Positions 6,432-7,296 of a DNA stretch of 7,296 nt are shown in pieces; position 1 is the first letter of the stretch, and each line of letters begins with the position of its first letter. Made by a program: the position numbers and the translations under genes. The notes under the pieces are model-generated. The model was not told the origin of the DNA, did not search any database, and was given only the letters and a program-made list of their open reading frames with translations. The DNA lies in NCBI GenBank assembly GCA_015660615.1, contig DQKQ01000188.1, positions 1-7,296 on the forward strand, read 5' to 3'. Source of the DNA: Flavobacteriales bacterium. Its GTDB lineage: Bacteria; Bacteroidota; Bacteroidia; Flavobacteriales_D; Sanyastnellaceae.

Positions 6432-7296
6432 TAAATAGACAAGAATAATCCAGCAATCGTTGCTGACATAAGATTAGAAAGTGTACCTGCAGCAACAGCT
6501 AAAAGACCAAACTTAGCAATCTCGGCACGTCTCGATGGTGCAATACCACCTAGACCTCCAAGTAAAATAGCAATAGAACTAAGATTCGCAAATCCACAAA
6601 GTGCAAATGCTACAATAGCTTTAGATTTCTCAGAAAGCACCAACACGGAATCCTCAGCTAAGTAAGGCATAAAATCTAGGTAGGCTACGAATTCATTAAC
6701 GACAAGCTTTTGGCCTATAAAAGACCCAACGATAGTCGCTTCATGCCAAGGTACCCCTATTAAGAATGCGAGAGGACTGAATACATATCCTAGGATTAAC
6801 TCCAGCGTTATATAAGGCATGCCAAACCAACCTCCAATTCCTCCAAAAATACCATTTACAAGAGCAATAAGTCCCACAAATGCAAGAAGCATCGCGCCCA
6901 CATTCAGGGCGAGCTTGAGACCTGATCCTGCACCAGAAGCAGCGGCATCTATTATATTTACTGGGGCCTCTTCGTCAGCGTCATCATCTTGAATGAGATG
7001 AGTCGTTGACTTCTCAGTCTCAGGCATAATTAATTTTGCAAAAAGCAATCCGCCAGGTGCAGCCATAAATGACGCAGCTATAAGATATTCTAAAGGTACT
7101 CCCATAGAAGCGTAACCAGCTAAAACACTACCGGCCACAGACGCTAACCCACCACACATGACAGCAAAAAGCTCTGACTTTGTCATTGTTTTAATGAAGG
7201 GACGGATCACGAGTGGAGCTTCAGTTTGTCCTACAAAAATGTTTGCCGTTGCAGATAGTGACTCTGTTCTTGAAGTGCCTAAAAGCTTGCTAAGGG
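6431..7296 (-). CDS. Na+/nucleoside cotransporter, CNT (NupC) family, C-terminal 287 residues (N-terminus beyond right edge)
   Basis: The frame is open through the right edge; a GTG at 7210 is internal, because conserved family sequence continues upstream of it. Just before it lie GTSRTESLSATANIF and then GQTEAP (7214-7231), the hairpin-1 nucleoside-binding motif of concentrative nucleoside transporters. Further on come NIIDAAASGAGSGLKLALN, the hairpin-2 segment GQKLVVNEFVAY, and GFANLSSIAILLGGLGGIAP (FANLSS at 6575-6592), whose Asn and Ser bind nucleoside in the Vibrio cholerae CNT structure. Several long hydrophobic segments confirm an inner-membrane protein. The family carries nucleosides into the cell with sodium or protons; purine or pyrimidine preference is not readable. 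An acidic loop (DDDADEEAP) precedes the NIIDAAA segment, as in relatives. About a third of a typical 400-430-residue protein is missing. The nitroreductase gene follows after 15 bases. Confidence 0.95.
   Translation of the reverse strand, partial: LSKLLGTSRTESLSATANIFVGQTEAPLVIRPFIKTMTKSELFAVMCGGLASVAGSVLAGYASMGVPLEYLIAASFMAAPGGLLFAKLIMPETEKSTTHLIQDDDADEEAPVNIIDAAASGAGSGLKLALNVGAMLLAFVGLIALVNGIFGGIGGWFGMPYITLELILGYVFSPLAFLIGVPWHEATIVGSFIGQKLVVNEFVAYLDFMPYLAEDSVLVLSEKSKAIVAFALCGFANLSSIAILLGGLGGIAPSRRAEIAKFGLLAVAAGTLSNLMSATIAGLFLSI

Noticed and set aside
6431..7210. Reading the transporter as a complete 259-residue gene starting at GTG 7210
   Set aside because: The same frame continues without a stop to the right edge and encodes the conserved GQTEAP segment, so the gene is cut by the window rather than short.
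1..7296. Novel defence, mobile or secondary-metabolite system
   Set aside because: All six genes match common families for transport, peptide or lipid hydrolysis and redox; no transposase, integrase, repeat array, toxin pair or nuclease was found.

Overview
The window looks like chromosomal DNA of a member of the Bacteroidota, probably a Flavobacteriia-like organism. This is inferred from moderately AT-rich DNA, starts without clear Shine-Dalgarno sequences, matches to the TAnnTTTG-type -7 promoter box, a TonB-dependent receptor with an N-terminal carboxypeptidase-regulatory-like domain, and a secreted Asp-box (BNR) protein of a type common in that phylum. No database search was possible.

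Layout. Positions 1-3602 (minus strand) hold a two-gene unit: a lipoprotein prolyl oligopeptidase (3602 to 1473) and, 20 bases downstream, a TonB-dependent receptor (from 1452, running off the left edge). A 76-base divergent control region (3603-3678) separates it from a plus-strand pair: a secreted five-Asp-box repeat protein (3679-4731) and a patatin-like phospholipase (likely start 4800, stop 5645). The patatin gene converges on a minus-strand pair with overlapping stop codons at 5642-5645. That pair is a CNT/NupC-family nucleoside transporter (enters from the right edge, ends at 6431) followed after 15 bases by a nitroreductase-family protein (6415 to 5642). Coding density is very high. 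No gene-free stretch exceeds about 80 bases, and there is no RNA gene, mobile element, CRISPR array or clear intrinsic terminator.

How the genes may work together. The peptidase and receptor are both predicted to act at the cell envelope and could form a peptide- or nutrient-scavenging pair; this rests on gene order only. The transporter and nitroreductase are probably co-transcribed, but no shared pathway is evident. The Asp-box protein and patatin lie in one direction with a short gap and may be co-transcribed. Overall this is an ordinary housekeeping/nutrient-uptake region and I see no evidence of a novel multi-gene system. The most interesting items are small: a palindrome between the divergent promoters, a triple 10-base tandem repeat just before the patatin start, an AT-rich inverted repeat filling the transporter-nitroreductase gap, and unusual residues in two conserved motifs.
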